Of a DNA stretch of 64,000 nt, positions 44,797 through 55,087 are shown piece by piece. The first letter of the stretch is position 1, and every line of letters starts with the position of its first letter. Made by a program: the position numbers and the translations under genes. Below the pieces are notes generated by a model. The model saw only the letters and a list, made by a program, of their open reading frames with translations, was not told where the DNA came from and did not search any database. Location of the stretch: contig NZ_BAOQ01000006.1 of assembly GCF_000344155.1 (NCBI RefSeq), forward strand, positions 62,001 through 126,000, read 5' to 3'. Source of the DNA: Gordonia paraffinivorans NBRC 108238 (GTDB taxonomy: Bacteria > Actinomycetota > Actinomycetes > Mycobacteriales > Mycobacteriaceae).

Positions 44797-47700
44797 ATGC
44801 CGGTTCATTCCCCAGCCACCTCGCCGTCCCGCTCCGAGGTCCTGCGGTCGCTGCGAGAGGTGGGGATCGCCGACGCGCACCGTCTGCGACGCCGCGTCGA
44901 TCAACTCGGCCGAGACCCCGAACCGGAGAAGTGGGCGCGGCTCGTCGCCGACGTGGCGAAGGCGCAGCAGCGTATCGAGCGCCGTAAGGCGACGGTTCCC
45001 GAGCTGACCTTCCCCGACGAACTGCCCGTCTCCGCGGCACGCGAGGAGATCGCCGAGGCCATTCGCGACCACCAGGTCGTCGTGGTGGCGGGCGAGACCG
45101 GCTCGGGCAAGACCACGCAGCTGCCGAAGATCTGTCTCGAACTCGGTCGCGGCATCCTCGGGACCATCGGACACACCCAGCCCCGCCGCATCGCGGCCAG
45201 TTCGGTGGCCAAGCGCATCGCCGACGAGACGGGCACCGAACTCGGCGACGCCGTCGGTTACTCGGTGCGGTTCACCGACCGGTCCGGCGCCGACACCCTC
45301 GTGCGAGTGATGACCGACGGCATCCTGCTGCGCGAGATCGCCACCGACCCGATGCTGCGCCGCTACGACACCCTCATCATCGACGAGGCGCACGAGCGCA
45401 GCCTGAACATCGACTTCATCCTGGGGTATCTGCGGCGGCTGCTCCCCCAGCGCCCCGACCTGAAGGTGATCATCACCTCGGCGACCATCGAACCCGCCCG
45501 GTTCGCACGGCATTTCAGCACGCCGGAGAACCCGGTGCCGGTCATCGAGGTGTCCGGTCGCACCTATCCGGTCGAGATCCGCTACCGCCCGCTGAGCCTG
45601 TCCGAACGGCCCGACACCGGCGACGAGGACGGCGGCGGAGAGCATGCCGATCTCGACCAGATCCAGGGCATCGACGCTGCCATCGACGAGCTGTGGGCGC
45701 ACGAGCGCGGCGACATCCTGATCTTCCTGCCCACCGAGCGCGACATCCGCGAGACCGCCGACGCGCTCAAGCGGCGAACGCTCGGAGGACGCCGCGGCGG
45801 CGCCGAGATCGTGCCGCTCTATGCACGCCTGTCGATCGCCGACCAGCAGAAGGTGTTCACCCCCTCCGACGGACGCCGGATCGTGCTGGCCACCAACGTC
45901 GCCGAGACCTCGGTGACCGTGCCGGGCATCCGCTACGTGATCGACACCGGCACCGCCCGCATCAGCCGTTACTCGATGCGCACGAAGGTCAATCGCCTTC
46001 CCATCGAACCGATCTCGCAGGCCAGTGCCCGCCAGCGCGCCGGTCGGTGCGGCCGAGTCGCACCGGGCGTGTGCATCCGGCTCTACAGCGAGAACGACTT
46101 CGAATCGCGTCCGGCGTTCACCGACCCGGAGATCCTGCGCACCAACCTCGCCGCCGTCATCCTGCAGATGACCTCGCTCAAGCTCGGTGAGATCGCCGAC
46201 TTCCCGTTCGTCCAGGCCCCCGACGAACGCGCCATCCGCGACGGCATGGCGGTCCTCACCGAGCTCGGGGCGATCAAGCCGGGACGCGACGGCACTCCCC
46301 CGCGCCTGACCGCGATCGGCCGCACGATGTCGCGCATACCGGTGGACCCGCGCATCGCCCGCATGCTCATCGCGGGCCACGATCTAGGGTGCCTCGACCA
46401 CCTCCTGGTCATCGCGTCGGCGATGAGCCTGCCCGACCCTCGCGAGCGCCCCGCCGAGCACCGGGAGGCCGCCGACGCCCTGCACCGGCGCTTCGACGTC
46501 CCCGGATCGGATTTCCTGGGCTACATCGAACTCTGGCGACATCTCACCGAGAAGCGGAATGAGCTTTCCAACAACCAGTTCCGCAAGATGTGCGAGCGCG
46601 AGTTCCTGCACTACCTGCGGATCCGCGAGTGGCAGGACCTGCACCGGCAGCTCACCGACATCGTCAAGGACCTCGACTGGCAGGTGAACCCGCCCGGGGC
46701 CGAACCCGGCGAGGTCGACGCCGACTCCGTCCACCAGGCGATCCTGTCGGGCCTGCTGTCGAACATCGCCGCGCGCAACACCGAGGGCCGCGAGTACACC
46801 GGCCCCCGCAACACCACCCTGATGATCTTCCCGGCGTCGCCGCTGGCGAAGAAGCCGCCGGCGTTCATCATGGCCGCCGAGATCCTCGAGACCTCACGCC
46901 TGTTCGCGCACACGGTCGCCGGCATCGATCCGCTCTGGGCCGAGAAACTGGCCGGTGATCTGGTCAAGCGTTCCTACAGCGAGCCGCACTGGTCGGCCAA
47001 GCGCGGGGCCGCGATGGCCTACGAGCGGGTGACGCTCTACGGGGTCACCCTGGTGGCTCGCCGTCGCGTCGACTACGGGCCGGTCGACCCGGTGGTCTCG
47101 CGCGAGCTGTTCATCCGGCATGCCCTCGTCGAGGGCGACTGGAAGACGAATCATCCGTTCTTCGAACGCAACCGCGCGCTGCTCGAGGCCGCGTCCGACG
47201 TCGAGAACCGCACGCGGACGCGCGGTCTGGTGATCACCGAGGACCAACTCTTCGAGTTCTACGACAAGCGCATCGGCGCCGAGGTCACCTCGGCCCGCCA
47301 TTTCGACACCTGGTGGAAGAAGGCACGTCGAAAGAACCCCGCGCTGCTCGACCTCAAGCCCGAGGACGTGGCGTCAACCACCTCGGTGGCGCCCACCGAC
47401 TACCCGGGCGCCTGGCAACAGGGCGACACCCGCCTGGAGTTGCGCTATCGCTTCGAGCCCGGAGCACCCGACGACGGCGTCACCGTGGTGATCCCGCAGG
47501 CACTGCTGCCGCATGTCCGGCCGGTCGGTTTCGACTGGTCGGTGCCCGGCATGCGCTCCGAACTCGCCACTGCACTGGTGAAATCGCTGCCCAAACGTCT
47601 GCGCAAATCGATGTCGCCGGCGCAGCAGTTCGCCGACCTCGCACTCTCCCGGCTCAAGCCGCGCAGCGAGCCCCTGGTCACCGGGCTGGCGCGCGAACTG

Positions 47701-48762
47701 TCGGCGATCACCGGGATGACCGTCACCCCGGCGGATTTCGACACCGGCCGCATCCCCACCCACCTGCGGATGCACTTCGCCGTCGTCGACGCCAAGGGCA
47801 ACGTGCTCGCGCGCTCGGACGAGCTCTCCGAGTTGCAGCGCACCACGAAGACCGCCGCGCCGAAGACGGTCAAGAAGACCCTGTACCGGGAGTGGACCGC
47901 CGACGGCATCGGCACCCTCCCGCCGGAGAAGACCGTGAAGGTCGCCGGGCAGCAGCTCACCAGGTATCCGACCATCGACGCGGTCACCGACGACGCCGGC
48001 CGCACGCGCGGTGTGGTCGTCGTCGACGCCGCGTCCGAGCAGGTCCGGGACCGGTTGCTGCGCAGGGGCATCGTGGCTCTTCTCGATCTCGCGATACCGC
48101 CGCTGCAGCGACGGATCGCCCGATCGCTGGGTTCCACCGACCGGCTCGCGCTGAGCCAGAGTCCGTACCCCGATCTCGACTCGCTGCTCGCCGATTGCAC
48201 GCGGCGTTCGATCCGCGACACCGTCGAGGCGCTCGATCCGTCGGCTCTCGCCGGAATCCGGTCGCCGGAGGCGTTCCGGGCGTTGGCCGAGAAGGTGCGT
48301 CCGCGAGTCGCCGAGGCCGCGCCCGCCTACTTCGATCTCGCCGTCGAGGTTCTCCGCCGGGTCGCACCGGTGCGCGCGGCGGTCGACCGCCACGCCGGCT
48401 CGCTGGCCGCCGACGACGTCGCCGAGCAACTCGACAACCTCGTCTTCGACGGATTCGTCGCCGCCACCCCGCGTAGGCATCTGCAACACGTCCCCCGCTA
48501 CCTCGAGGCGGCACAGGCCCGACTGCAGGCCCTGCCCGCCTCGGCGGCACGGGATCAGGCCGGAGTGGCCGTGGTGGATCGGGTGACCGAGCGCTGGGCG
48601 CAGCGCCTGACGCAGGTTCCCGAGCATCGCCGGGACCACGTCAACGAGGAAGCGCAGTGGCTGGTGGAGGAACTCCGCGTGAGTCTGTTCGCCGAGCGGC
48701 TCGGCACCGCCTATCCGGTGTCGGAGAAGCGGGTCCTACGAACTCTTGACCGACTCGGCTGA
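44797..48762 (+). CDS. hrpA: ATP-dependent RNA helicase HrpA (DEAH)
   Basis: HrpA is a large DEAH/RHA RNA helicase, implicated in rescuing stalled ribosomes in E. coli. The 1321-residue protein has Walker [14 protein letters not shown], the DEAH box [12 protein letters not shown] (VIITSATIE) and motif [10 protein letters not shown]. The HA2/OB-fold region follows. A long C-terminal DUF3418 region (about residues 740-1320) completes the family's full length. The ATG at 44797 ([10 protein letters not shown]) lies 10 bases after a TATCCT element that could be the -10 of a nearly leaderless message. The last 27 bases overlap nrdR on the opposite strand. Confidence 0.94.
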   Translation: MPVHSPATSPSRSEVLRSLREVGIADAHRLRRRVDQLGRDPEPEKWARLVADVAKAQQRIERRKATVPELTFPDELPVSAAREEIAEAIRDHQVVVVAGETGSGKTTQLPKICLELGRGILGTIGHTQPRRIAASSVAKRIADETGTELGDAVGYSVRFTDRSGADTLVRVMTDGILLREIATDPMLRRYDTLIIDEAHERSLNIDFILGYLRRLLPQRPDLKVIITSATIEPARFARHFSTPENPVPVIEVSGRTYPVEIRYRPLSLSERPDTGDEDGGGEHADLDQIQGIDAAIDELWAHERGDILIFLPTERDIRETADALKRRTLGGRRGGAEIVPLYARLSIADQQKVFTPSDGRRIVLATNVAETSVTVPGIRYVIDTGTARISRYSMRTKVNRLPIEPISQASARQRAGRCGRVAPGVCIRLYSENDFESRPAFTDPEILRTNLAAVILQMTSLKLGEIADFPFVQAPDERAIRDGMAVLTELGAIKPGRDGTPPRLTAIGRTMSRIPVDPRIARMLIAGHDLGCLDHLLVIASAMSLPDPRERPAEHREAADALHRRFDVPGSDFLGYIELWRHLTEKRNELSNNQFRKMCEREFLHYLRIREWQDLHRQLTDIVKDLDWQVNPPGAEPGEVDADSVHQAILSGLLSNIAARNTEGREYTGPRNTTLMIFPASPLAKKPPAFIMAAEILETSRLFAHTVAGIDPLWAEKLAGDLVKRSYSEPHWSAKRGAAMAYERVTLYGVTLVARRRVDYGPVDPVVSRELFIRHALVEGDWKTNHPFFERNRALLEAASDVENRTRTRGLVITEDQLFEFYDKRIGAEVTSARHFDTWWKKARRKNPALLDLKPEDVASTTSVAPTDYPGAWQQGDTRLELRYRFEPGAPDDGVTVVIPQALLPHVRPVGFDWSVPGMRSELATALVKSLPKRLRKSMSPAQQFADLALSRLKPRSEPLVTGLARELSAITGMTVTPADFDTGRIPTHLRMHFAVVDAKGNVLARSDELSELQRTTKTAAPKTVKKTLYREWTADGIGTLPPEKTVKVAGQQLTRYPTIDAVTDDAGRTRGVVVVDAASEQVRDRLLRRGIVALLDLAIPPLQRRIARSLGSTDRLALSQSPYPDLDSLLADCTRRSIRDTVEALDPSALAGIRSPEAFRALAEKVRPRVAEAAPAYFDLAVEVLRRVAPVRAAVDRHAGSLAADDVAEQLDNLVFDGFVAATPRRHLQHVPRYLEAAQARLQALPASAARDQAGVAVVDRVTERWAQRLTQVPEHRRDHVNEEAQWLVEELRVSLFAERLGTAYPVSEKRVLRTLDRLG

Positions 48763-49209
48763 CTCCCTGGCCGACCGGAGATCGTCGATCTCGCGCTGGA
48801 AGTCGTCGATCGAGTCGAATGACCGGTACACGGACGCGAACCGGAGGTAGGCCACCTCGTCGAGGTCGCGCAGCGGCTTCAGGATCGCGAGACCGACCTC
48901 GTTGCTGGGGATCTCGGCCGAACCGCTGGCCCGGACCGTGTCCTCGACCTGCTGGGCGAGCTGCGCCAGCGCGTCCTCGGCGACATCGCGTCCCTGGCAG
49001 GCACGCCGCACACCGCGCATCACCTTCTCGCGGCTGAACGGCTCGGTGACGCCGTTGCGCTTGACGACGGCCAGAACCGCGCTCTCCACCGTGGAGAACC
49101 GGCGGCCGCATGCGACACAGGAACGACGACGCCTGATGGCCTGTCCCTCGTCAGCGACACGCGAGTCGATGACCTTGGTGTCGTCGTTCTTGCAGAAGGG
49201 GCAGCGCAT
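48736..49209 (-). CDS. nrdR: Transcriptional repressor NrdR
   Basis: NrdR represses ribonucleotide reductase genes through nucleotide binding by its ATP-cone domain. The 157-residue protein has an N-terminal zinc ribbon (MRCPFCKND and SCVACGRRF; four cysteines) and an ATP-cone ([24 protein letters not shown]). The ATG at 49209 follows GAGGAT. The C-terminal tail (KSS) is encoded on the strand opposite the end of hrpA. No nrd genes are in the window, so its targets are elsewhere. Confidence 0.96.
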   Translation of the reverse strand: MRCPFCKNDDTKVIDSRVADEGQAIRRRRSCVACGRRFSTVESAVLAVVKRNGVTEPFSREKVMRGVRRACQGRDVAEDALAQLAQQVEDTVRASGSAEIPSNEVGLAILKPLRDLDEVAYLRFASVYRSFDSIDDFQREIDDLRSARESAESVKSS

Positions 49210-49307
49210 CGTATCCTCACGCGGGTCGCGGGACCTCTCGGCGCCGGCGTTCGCCGCGTCGGGCCGTGTCTCGGCCGGTCCCTGTGACATCGAGGATACC
49301 GTCGGGC

Positions 49308-49910
49308 CTATCGGTACCTCGGCGTCAGGAGTGGCTGACCGACGCGAAGACCGCTCGACGGCAGGTCGTTCAGTCGGATGATGTCCTCGACGACCGCCTC
49401 ACGCGGCAGGTCGGGCGCCACCCGGGCGGCGATTCCGGTGAGCGAGTCACCCGAGCGCACGTGCACCACCTCGGTGCCGACCGCCGAAGGCGCGACCGAC
49501 GCCGCGTAGTTCTGGCCGACGACCGACAGCACCCACACCGCGAGTGCCAGGCCGACCCCGGCGAGGATCGCGACCGCGGTCCGGCGACGGCGGATCGCCG
49601 CCGGCGCCGCGACGCGCAGCGCGCGATCGTCGGCATCCACGCGAGCCGGGACGAGACCGCGCCCTCGCGTGCCGACCGGCGACGCACACCGCGTCGCGGC
49701 GATCCGGGGACCGTAGATCACCGACTCCGGTGCGGGTCGGTTGTCGGCGGCCCGGTTGTCCGCCGGGCGCCGGCGCGGGACGGCGCGACGACCGGGAACG
49801 ACGCGATCGGCGTCGCCGGGGACGAGGCGGGTGCGGCCGGTACCGGCGCGCACGACATCGGGGCGCGGGGTGTCGACGCGGATCGGGTCGGCGAGAGTCG
49901 CGGTGCGCAT
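49308..49910 (-). CDS. chiZ: LysM-domain protein, ChiZ/Rv2719c-like SOS cell-division inhibitor
   Basis: The 200-residue protein has an Arg/Pro-rich cytosolic N-terminus (1-108), one membrane helix ([22 protein letters not shown]) and an extracytoplasmic LysM domain ([21 protein letters not shown]...[13 protein letters not shown]). In M. tuberculosis ChiZ is DNA-damage-induced, binds FtsI/FtsQ and slows division. It is divergent from lexA with shared SOS-type operators in between, supporting the same role. The ATG at 49910 follows GGAGGG. Confidence 0.88.
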   Translation of the reverse strand: MRTATLADPIRVDTPRPDVVRAGTGRTRLVPGDADRVVPGRRAVPRRRPADNRAADNRPAPESVIYGPRIAATRCASPVGTRGRGLVPARVDADDRALRVAAPAAIRRRRTAVAILAGVGLALAVWVLSVVGQNYAASVAPSAVGTEVVHVRSGDSLTGIAARVAPDLPREAVVEDIIRLNDLPSSGLRVGQPLLTPRYR

Positions 49911-49931
49911 GGGGCCCTCCGGTGTGGTCGG

Positions 49932-49948
49932 TCGAACCGGGTGTTCGA
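49932..49948. promoter_or_regulatory. SOS-box-like palindrome near chiZ start
   Basis: TCGAAC-N5-GTTCGA is one base longer than the actinobacterial LexA box (N4) and lies 22 bases upstream of the chiZ start. Several additional TTCGA half-sites follow to 49990, so LexA may bind with relaxed spacing. Confidence 0.5.
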
Positions 49949-50028
49949 ACCGTTCGACAGTCGATCACCTGTTCGATGAACTGATGTTCGATTTCTACCA
50001 CGCGGCTCCGACAATGTCTCGCGACACG

Positions 50029-50044
50029 TCGAACAAATGTTTGA
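50029..50044. promoter_or_regulatory. LexA/SOS box upstream of lexA
   Basis: TCGAAC-AAAT-GTTTGA has the correct N4 spacing and one mismatch to TCGAAC-N4-GTTCGA. It is 79 bases upstream of the lexA ATG, expected for autorepression by LexA. Confidence 0.8.
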
Positions 50045-50123
50045 TGCGGGCGGGATCCTCGGTTAGGCTCGTCCGCAGTCGAAGCCATCTACCAGCACGT
50101 TCGGAATCGAGAGGAACCCGACC

Positions 50124-50831
50124 ATGAGCGATGACGGCGGTAAGCGCACTCCACCGCGGGGCGCCGACGAGCCCGTCAGCCCCGAGGACATCGCGGCTGC
50201 GGAGGCCTCCCTCACGCCGCGTCAGCGCGGCGTCCTCGAGGTGATCCGCAAGTCGGTGCGCGAGCGCGGCTACCCGCCGAGCATCCGGGAGATCGGCGAC
50301 GCGGTCGGCCTCACCTCCACCTCCTCGGTGGCCCACCAGTTGCGCACGCTCGAGCGCAAGGGACTCCTCAAGCGCGACGCCAACCGTCCGCGCGCGGTCA
50401 ACATAGCCCCGAACGAGCCTCCGACCCCGACCTCCCCCAACGGCGAGCCGCTCCCCGAGCCGACCTTCGTCCCGGTCCTCGGCCGGATCGCCGCCGGCGG
50501 CCCGATCCTCGCCGAGGAGGCCGTCGAGGACGTCTTCCCGCTCCCCCGCGAACTCGTCGGCGAGGGATCGCTGTTCCTGCTCAAGGTCGTCGGCGAGTCG
50601 ATGATCGACGCGGCGATCTGCGACGGCGACTGGGTCGTGGTCCGTCAGCAGAACGTGGCCGACAACGGCGACATCGTGGCCGCGATGATCGACGGCGAGG
50701 CCACCGTGAAGACCTTCAAGCGGGACAAGGGCCATGTGTGGCTGATGCCCCACAACGAGCTGTTCGACCCGATCCCGGGAGACGAGGCGGTCATCCTCGG
50801 AAAGGTCGTCACCGTCATCCGGCGGGTCTGA
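50124..50831 (+). CDS. lexA: SOS transcriptional repressor LexA
   Basis: LexA represses DNA-damage genes and cleaves itself when RecA is activated. The 235-residue protein has an N-terminal winged helix ([33 protein letters not shown]) and a C-terminal S24 domain. The scissile A124-G125 in [11 protein letters not shown], nucleophile S159 (GESM) and base K196 (ATVKTFK) are all present. The ATG at 50124 follows GAGAGGA. It is probably autoregulated through the SOS box. A perfect hairpin overlaps its stop codon. Confidence 0.97.
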   Translation: MSDDGGKRTPPRGADEPVSPEDIAAAEASLTPRQRGVLEVIRKSVRERGYPPSIREIGDAVGLTSTSSVAHQLRTLERKGLLKRDANRPRAVNIAPNEPPTPTSPNGEPLPEPTFVPVLGRIAAGGPILAEEAVEDVFPLPRELVGEGSLFLLKVVGESMIDAAICDGDWVVVRQQNVADNGDIVAAMIDGEATVKTFKRDKGHVWLMPHNELFDPIPGDEAVILGKVVTVIRRV

Positions 50832-50841
50832 CCCGCCGGAT
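50817..50841. terminator. Hairpin overlapping the lexA stop codon
   Basis: An 11-base perfect stem (50817-50827 with 50831-50841) and a 3-base loop CTG span the lexA stop and precede the 3' end of the convergent hflX gene. Confidence 0.7.
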
Positions 50842-50847
50842 CGCCTG

Positions 50848-52290
50848 TCAGATCCGGAGGTCCGCGAGCTCGCCCGCGAACGCGGCCGGGACGCGGACCT
50901 TCATCGTGCTCCCGGTCTCGGTGTGCTCCGAGTCGAGGACCTCGCCCTCGGTGTGGATGCGCGAGACCAGGTCACCGCGCGAGAACGGCACGGCGATGGT
51001 CATCTCGACATCGCCGCGACCGACGAATTCGCGGACGCGGTCGAACAGTTCGGGCAGTCCCTCCCCGGTGCGGGCCGACACGAACACCGCGTCTGCGCCC
51101 ACCGCGCCGCGCAGCTCGGTGAGCCGATTGCCGTCGATCGCGTCGATCTTGTTGATCACCAACAGTTCCGGCGGCGCGTCGACGCCCTCCTCGGCGACGA
51201 TCTCGTTGATCACCTGACGCACCGCGGAGATCTGGTCCATCGGGAACGGATCGGAAGCGTCGACCACGTGCAGCAGCAGGTCGGCGTCGACGACCTCCTC
51301 CAGCGTGGACCGAAACGCCTCGACGAGCTGGGTCGGCAGGTGCCGCACGAATCCGACGGTGTCGGTGAACACCACCGCGCGGCCGTCGTCGAGCGTGGCG
51401 CGGCGCGTGGTGGGATCGAGGGTCGCGAACAGCGCGTCCTGGACGAGCACGCCGGCCCCGGTCATCGCGTTGACGAGGCTCGACTTGCCGGCGTTGGTGT
51501 AACCGGCCACCGTGATCGACGGGATCGACGACCGGTTGCGCGCCGCCCGCTTGGTGGTGCGGGCCTTCTTCATGTCGCGGATCTCGCGTCGCAGCTTGGC
51601 CATCCGCTCGCGGATGCGGCGACGGTCGGTCTCGATCTTGGTCTCACCGGGACCACGCAGCCCCACGCCGCCGTTGCTGCCGGCGCGACCGCCGGCCTGC
51701 CGGGACATCGACTCGCCCCAGCCGCGCAGGCGCGGGAGCATGTACTCCATCTGCGCGAGCGAGACCTGCGCCTTGCCCTCTCGCGAAGAGGCGTGCTGGG
51801 CGAAGATGTCGAGGATCAGCGCGGTGCGGTCGATGACCTTCACCTTCACGACCTTCTCCAGCGCCGTCAGCTGCGCCGGGGTCAGCTCGCCGTCGCAGAC
51901 GACGGTGTCGGCGCCGCTGGAGAGCACGATCTCGCGCAGCTCGTCGGCCTTGCCGGAGCCGATGTAGGTGGCCGGGTCGGGTTTGGACCGACGCTGGATC
52001 ACCGCGTCGAGTACCTGGGAGCCGGCGGTCTCGGCGAGGGCCGCGAGTTCGGCCATGTTCGCCTTGGCCGCGGCGGCCGTGCCCTCGGTCCAGACACCGA
52101 CGAGCACCACCTTCTCGAGGCGCAGCTGCCGGTACTCGACCTCGGTGACGTCGGTGAGTTCGGTGGAGAGTCCGGCGACGCGTTGCAGCGAGGCGCGCTC
52201 GGAGAGTTGGAGTTCGCCGACGGTCGGGGCGTCGTCCGGACGCTCGTCGAGGTCTTCGGCGGAGAGGATCTGTGCAGATGATTCGGTCAT
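50848..52290 (-). CDS. hflX: GTPase HflX
   Basis: HflX is a ribosome-associated GTPase that splits or rescues stalled ribosomes under stress. The 480-residue protein has an N-terminal HflX domain and a central coiled coil (SMSRQAGGRAGSNGGVGLRGPGETKIETDRRRIRERMAKLRREI). The GTPase domain shows G1 GYTNAGKSS, G3 DTVGF, and G4 NKID. The start is ATG at 52290. It stands 52 bases from dapF on the same strand; dapF is upstream and could share a transcript. Confidence 0.95.
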   Translation of the reverse strand: MTESSAQILSAEDLDERPDDAPTVGELQLSERASLQRVAGLSTELTDVTEVEYRQLRLEKVVLVGVWTEGTAAAAKANMAELAALAETAGSQVLDAVIQRRSKPDPATYIGSGKADELREIVLSSGADTVVCDGELTPAQLTALEKVVKVKVIDRTALILDIFAQHASSREGKAQVSLAQMEYMLPRLRGWGESMSRQAGGRAGSNGGVGLRGPGETKIETDRRRIRERMAKLRREIRDMKKARTTKRAARNRSSIPSITVAGYTNAGKSSLVNAMTGAGVLVQDALFATLDPTTRRATLDDGRAVVFTDTVGFVRHLPTQLVEAFRSTLEEVVDADLLLHVVDASDPFPMDQISAVRQVINEIVAEEGVDAPPELLVINKIDAIDGNRLTELRGAVGADAVFVSARTGEGLPELFDRVREFVGRGDVEMTIAVPFSRGDLVSRIHTEGEVLDSEHTETGSTMKVRVPAAFAGELADLRI

Positions 52291-52342
52291 ACGTGATCCA
52301 TGGTCTCACGCCGCGGGGTCGGCGGGCACCTGAATATCGTGC

Positions 52343-53239
52343 TCAGCGGTCCCAGCCGGGCCGCAGGACGCCGTCGGCGACGAGCATCGACGGTCCGCGC
52401 AGGGTCGCCCCGTCCTCCCGGATGGTGACGGTGACCTCGCCGCCGGGAATCCCGATGCGGAGTGCGCCGGTGGCCTGCCCGCGTGCGTCGAGCGCCGCCC
52501 GGGTGGCCGCGACCAGGCCTGTTCCGCAGCTGCGGGTCTCCCCGACGCCGCGTTCGAAGACCCGCATCCGGGCGTACAGGCCGCCGTCGGCGTCCTCGGA
52601 CGGCGGGGTGAGCAGCTCCACGTTGGCGCCGTTCGGGAAGTCGCCGGCATCGATGGTTACGCCCGCAGAGAAATCGACCGCGGCGAGTCCCTCCGCGGTG
52701 AGTCCCTCCACGACGCAGGCCAGGTGCGGGTTGCCGACGTCGACCTTGGCGCCGGTGTAGGCGTCGGCGCCGATGCGCACGACCGAGGTGCCCTCGAGGC
52801 GCGCGCGACCCATCTCGACGGTGATCTCCGCGCGTGTGGCGTCGAAGGAGTGGATGATCACCGGCCGTGCGCCGGCGCGCGAGCCGACGGTGAAGGTGTC
52901 GGCGTCGACGAGGCCGGCCGCGCGGACATGGTGGGCGAACACGCGGACGCCGTTGCCGCACATCTCGGCGATCGACCCGTCCGCATTGCGGTAGTCCATG
53001 AACCAGTCGTCGGCGGCCACGCCCTCGGGCAGCGCGGGCAGGACGCCGCGCTCGACGAGCGCGCCCGAACGGGCCACCCGGAGCAGGCCGTCGGCACCGA
53101 TCCCTCGCTGACGGTCGCAGAGCGCGGCGACGAGGCCCGGGTCGAGATCCAGCTCGGCCGCCGGGTCCTCGAGCACGACGAAGTCGTTCTGGGTGCCGTG
53201 CCCCTTGACGAACCGCAGGCCTGTCGAATCCGAAGTCAC
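52343..53239 (-). CDS. dapF: Diaminopimelate epimerase
   Basis: DapF converts LL- to meso-diaminopimelate for lysine and peptidoglycan. The 298-residue two-domain protein has the two active-site cysteines in MCGNGVRVFAHHV and GETRSCGTGLVA, and GADGLL after the N-terminal strand region (FVKGHGTQNDFVVL). The GTG at 53239 is taken (VTSDSTGLRFVKGHG); the frame is open further upstream into miaA without homology. It is 10 bases downstream of miaA, an operon order found across actinobacteria. Confidence 0.96.
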   Translation of the reverse strand: MTSDSTGLRFVKGHGTQNDFVVLEDPAAELDLDPGLVAALCDRQRGIGADGLLRVARSGALVERGVLPALPEGVAADDWFMDYRNADGSIAEMCGNGVRVFAHHVRAAGLVDADTFTVGSRAGARPVIIHSFDATRAEITVEMGRARLEGTSVVRIGADAYTGAKVDVGNPHLACVVEGLTAEGLAAVDFSAGVTIDAGDFPNGANVELLTPPSEDADGGLYARMRVFERGVGETRSCGTGLVAATRAALDARGQATGALRIGIPGGEVTVTIREDGATLRGPSMLVADGVLRPGWDR

Positions 53240-53249
53240 GCCGTCCAGG

Positions 53250-54170
53250 TTACTTCTCGGCGTCTCGCTTCTCGGGGTCGGCCGCTTCGAGGGCGCGGTC
53301 GAGCAGCCCCGGCGCGCCGGCGTCGAGCCAGATCGCGCGGTGGTCGCGCCGGAACCACGATCGCTGCCGGCGCACATAGCGGCGGGTCCCGATGAAGGTG
53401 AGCTCCTCGGCCTGGTCGAGGTCGTACTCCCCGTCGAGCGCGGCGAGCACCTGCTTGTAACCGATCGCCTGCGAGGCGGTGCGCCCGTCGCGCAACCCCT
53501 TCTCGCACAGCGCCTCCACCTCGTCGACGAGGCCGGTGGAGAACATCAGCCGCGTCCGCAGCCGGATCCGCTCGTCGAGTTCGGCGGTGTCCCGGTCCAG
53601 CGCGAGGATCACCGTCCCCCACCGGGGTTCGCCGATCTGCGGCTGCGACGCGGCGAACGGCCGCCCGGTCAGTTCGACGACCTCGAGCGCCCGCACGATA
53701 CGCCGGCCGTCGGTCGGCAGGATCGTCGACGCCGCGGCCGGGTCGACCTCCTTCAGCAGCTCGTGCATCGCCGCCACTCCACGCTCGGCGAGCATCTCTT
53801 CGTAGCGGGCGCGCACCAGCGGATCGGTGGCCGGGAACTGCCAGTTGTCGAGCAGGCCCTGGATGTACATCATCGACCCGCCGACGATGACGGGGACCCG
53901 GCCGGCGGCCAGCAGCCGCTCGACATCGGCGGTGGCGGCCTGCTGGTAGCGGGCGACCGTGGCCACCTCGGTGACGTCGAGGACGTCGATCTGGTGGTGC
54001 GGGATGCCGCGCCGCTCGGCCTCCGGGACCTTGGCCGTGCCGATGTCCATGCCGCGGTACTGCTGCATCGCGTCGATGTTGACGATCTCCCCGCCGAGGC
54101 GTTCGGCGAGGTCGAGGGCGAGGTCGGATTTCCCGCAGGCCGTCGGGCCCACGACCGCGATCGGCCTCAT
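53250..54170 (-). CDS. miaA: tRNA dimethylallyltransferase MiaA
   Basis: MiaA prenylates A37 of tRNAs reading U-starting codons, the substrate for MiaB. The 306-residue protein starts with the P-loop [17 protein letters not shown], then [17 protein letters not shown] and the [12 protein letters not shown] segment; [14 protein letters not shown] and [11 protein letters not shown] complete the family pattern. The ATG at 54170 overlaps the upstream gene's TGA by ATGA. Both miaA and miaB are in this window, 3 kb apart, and would act in sequence on the same tRNAs. Confidence 0.97.
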   Translation of the reverse strand: MRPIAVVGPTACGKSDLALDLAERLGGEIVNIDAMQQYRGMDIGTAKVPEAERRGIPHHQIDVLDVTEVATVARYQQAATADVERLLAAGRVPVIVGGSMMYIQGLLDNWQFPATDPLVRARYEEMLAERGVAAMHELLKEVDPAAASTILPTDGRRIVRALEVVELTGRPFAASQPQIGEPRWGTVILALDRDTAELDERIRLRTRLMFSTGLVDEVEALCEKGLRDGRTASQAIGYKQVLAALDGEYDLDQAEELTFIGTRRYVRRQRSWFRRDHRAIWLDAGAPGLLDRALEAADPEKRDAEK

Positions 54171-54898
54171 GAGCGGTCGTCGAGGGTCCAGGTGGCGGCG
54201 ATGTAGCCGACGCCGAACGGCGCGTCGGCGTACCGGGTCTTCGCCACCACGGGCCGGCCCGCCTGCTCCACCGCGGCGGCGGCGACCTGCCAGGCCACCC
54301 GCCCGGCGACGCCCTCGGCGGCGCACGCCTGCGGATCGAGTGCGGCCAGCGTCCGGGTGTCGGCGTCGCCGACCGCCGCCACGATCGCGTCGTTGAGTGC
54401 GACCGCGGACTCGCGGCGTTCCCCGCCGGGCGACTTCGGCGTCAGCGCGTACGAACCGTCGCCCACCACGAGCAGCCCGACCCGGTCGGCACAGTCGCGC
54501 AGTCCCTGCCCGAGACCCGCTCCGAGCGTCGCGCAGTCCCCGGGCGCGGTGTCGCGGCCGACGATGAGCGGTTCCATCGGGTCCAGTCCGCCGCGCTCGC
54601 GCAGCCACGCCCCGATCAGAGCGGACAGGCTCATGCGCGGACCGGTGCCGTCGTGGAGGCGGACGCGGACGTCGACGCCGAAACGCCCGAACCCACCAGA
54701 TCCGGACTCCTGCACGACGCCGGTCGCCGGGTCGTCCGAGGCGCCGACCAGAATCCAGCGATCGGCCCCGGCGGCGCGCCCGTCGCCGACGACGTCGTCG
54801 ACCGCGGCCCGCACCGGTTCGGTGTCGAACGCGGCCGGACCGGCCAACTCGGGTACCAGCAACGGAGCACTCGGCACGAACACGACGACCGCAAGCAC
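54167..54898 (-). CDS. Class III extradiol-dioxygenase-fold protein (Rv2728c-like)
   Basis: The 243-residue protein begins [20 protein letters not shown] and shows the fold of LigB-type class III extradiol dioxygenases (alternating beta-alpha with [13 protein letters not shown] and [18 protein letters not shown]). The typical metal-binding histidine near the N-terminus is not visible (VPSAPLLVP in place of an HxP-type motif), so catalysis is doubtful. The GTG at 54898 is used. It is coupled by ATGA to miaA as in M. tuberculosis; why it is linked to tRNA modification is unknown. Confidence 0.8.
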   Translation of the reverse strand: MLAVVVFVPSAPLLVPELAGPAAFDTEPVRAAVDDVVGDGRAAGADRWILVGASDDPATGVVQESGSGGFGRFGVDVRVRLHDGTGPRMSLSALIGAWLRERGGLDPMEPLIVGRDTAPGDCATLGAGLGQGLRDCADRVGLLVVGDGSYALTPKSPGGERRESAVALNDAIVAAVGDADTRTLAALDPQACAAEGVAGRVAWQVAAAAVEQAGRPVVAKTRYADAPFGVGYIAATWTLDDRS

Positions 54899-55087
54899 AC
54901 CACGACGCTAGTCGACGGCGGTCGGCGAGGACCCGCCGAGTCGGCGCGCACGCCACATGCACGGGCCTGAACTGCTTGAATGGATCCGTACTGTCGGCTA
55001 TCGCGGGGACGATACGATGCCCCGCGAGAATCGACCCCAGCGACCGGCAGCCGTGACGCGCGGCACCTTGAGCGGCAGGACACGCAC

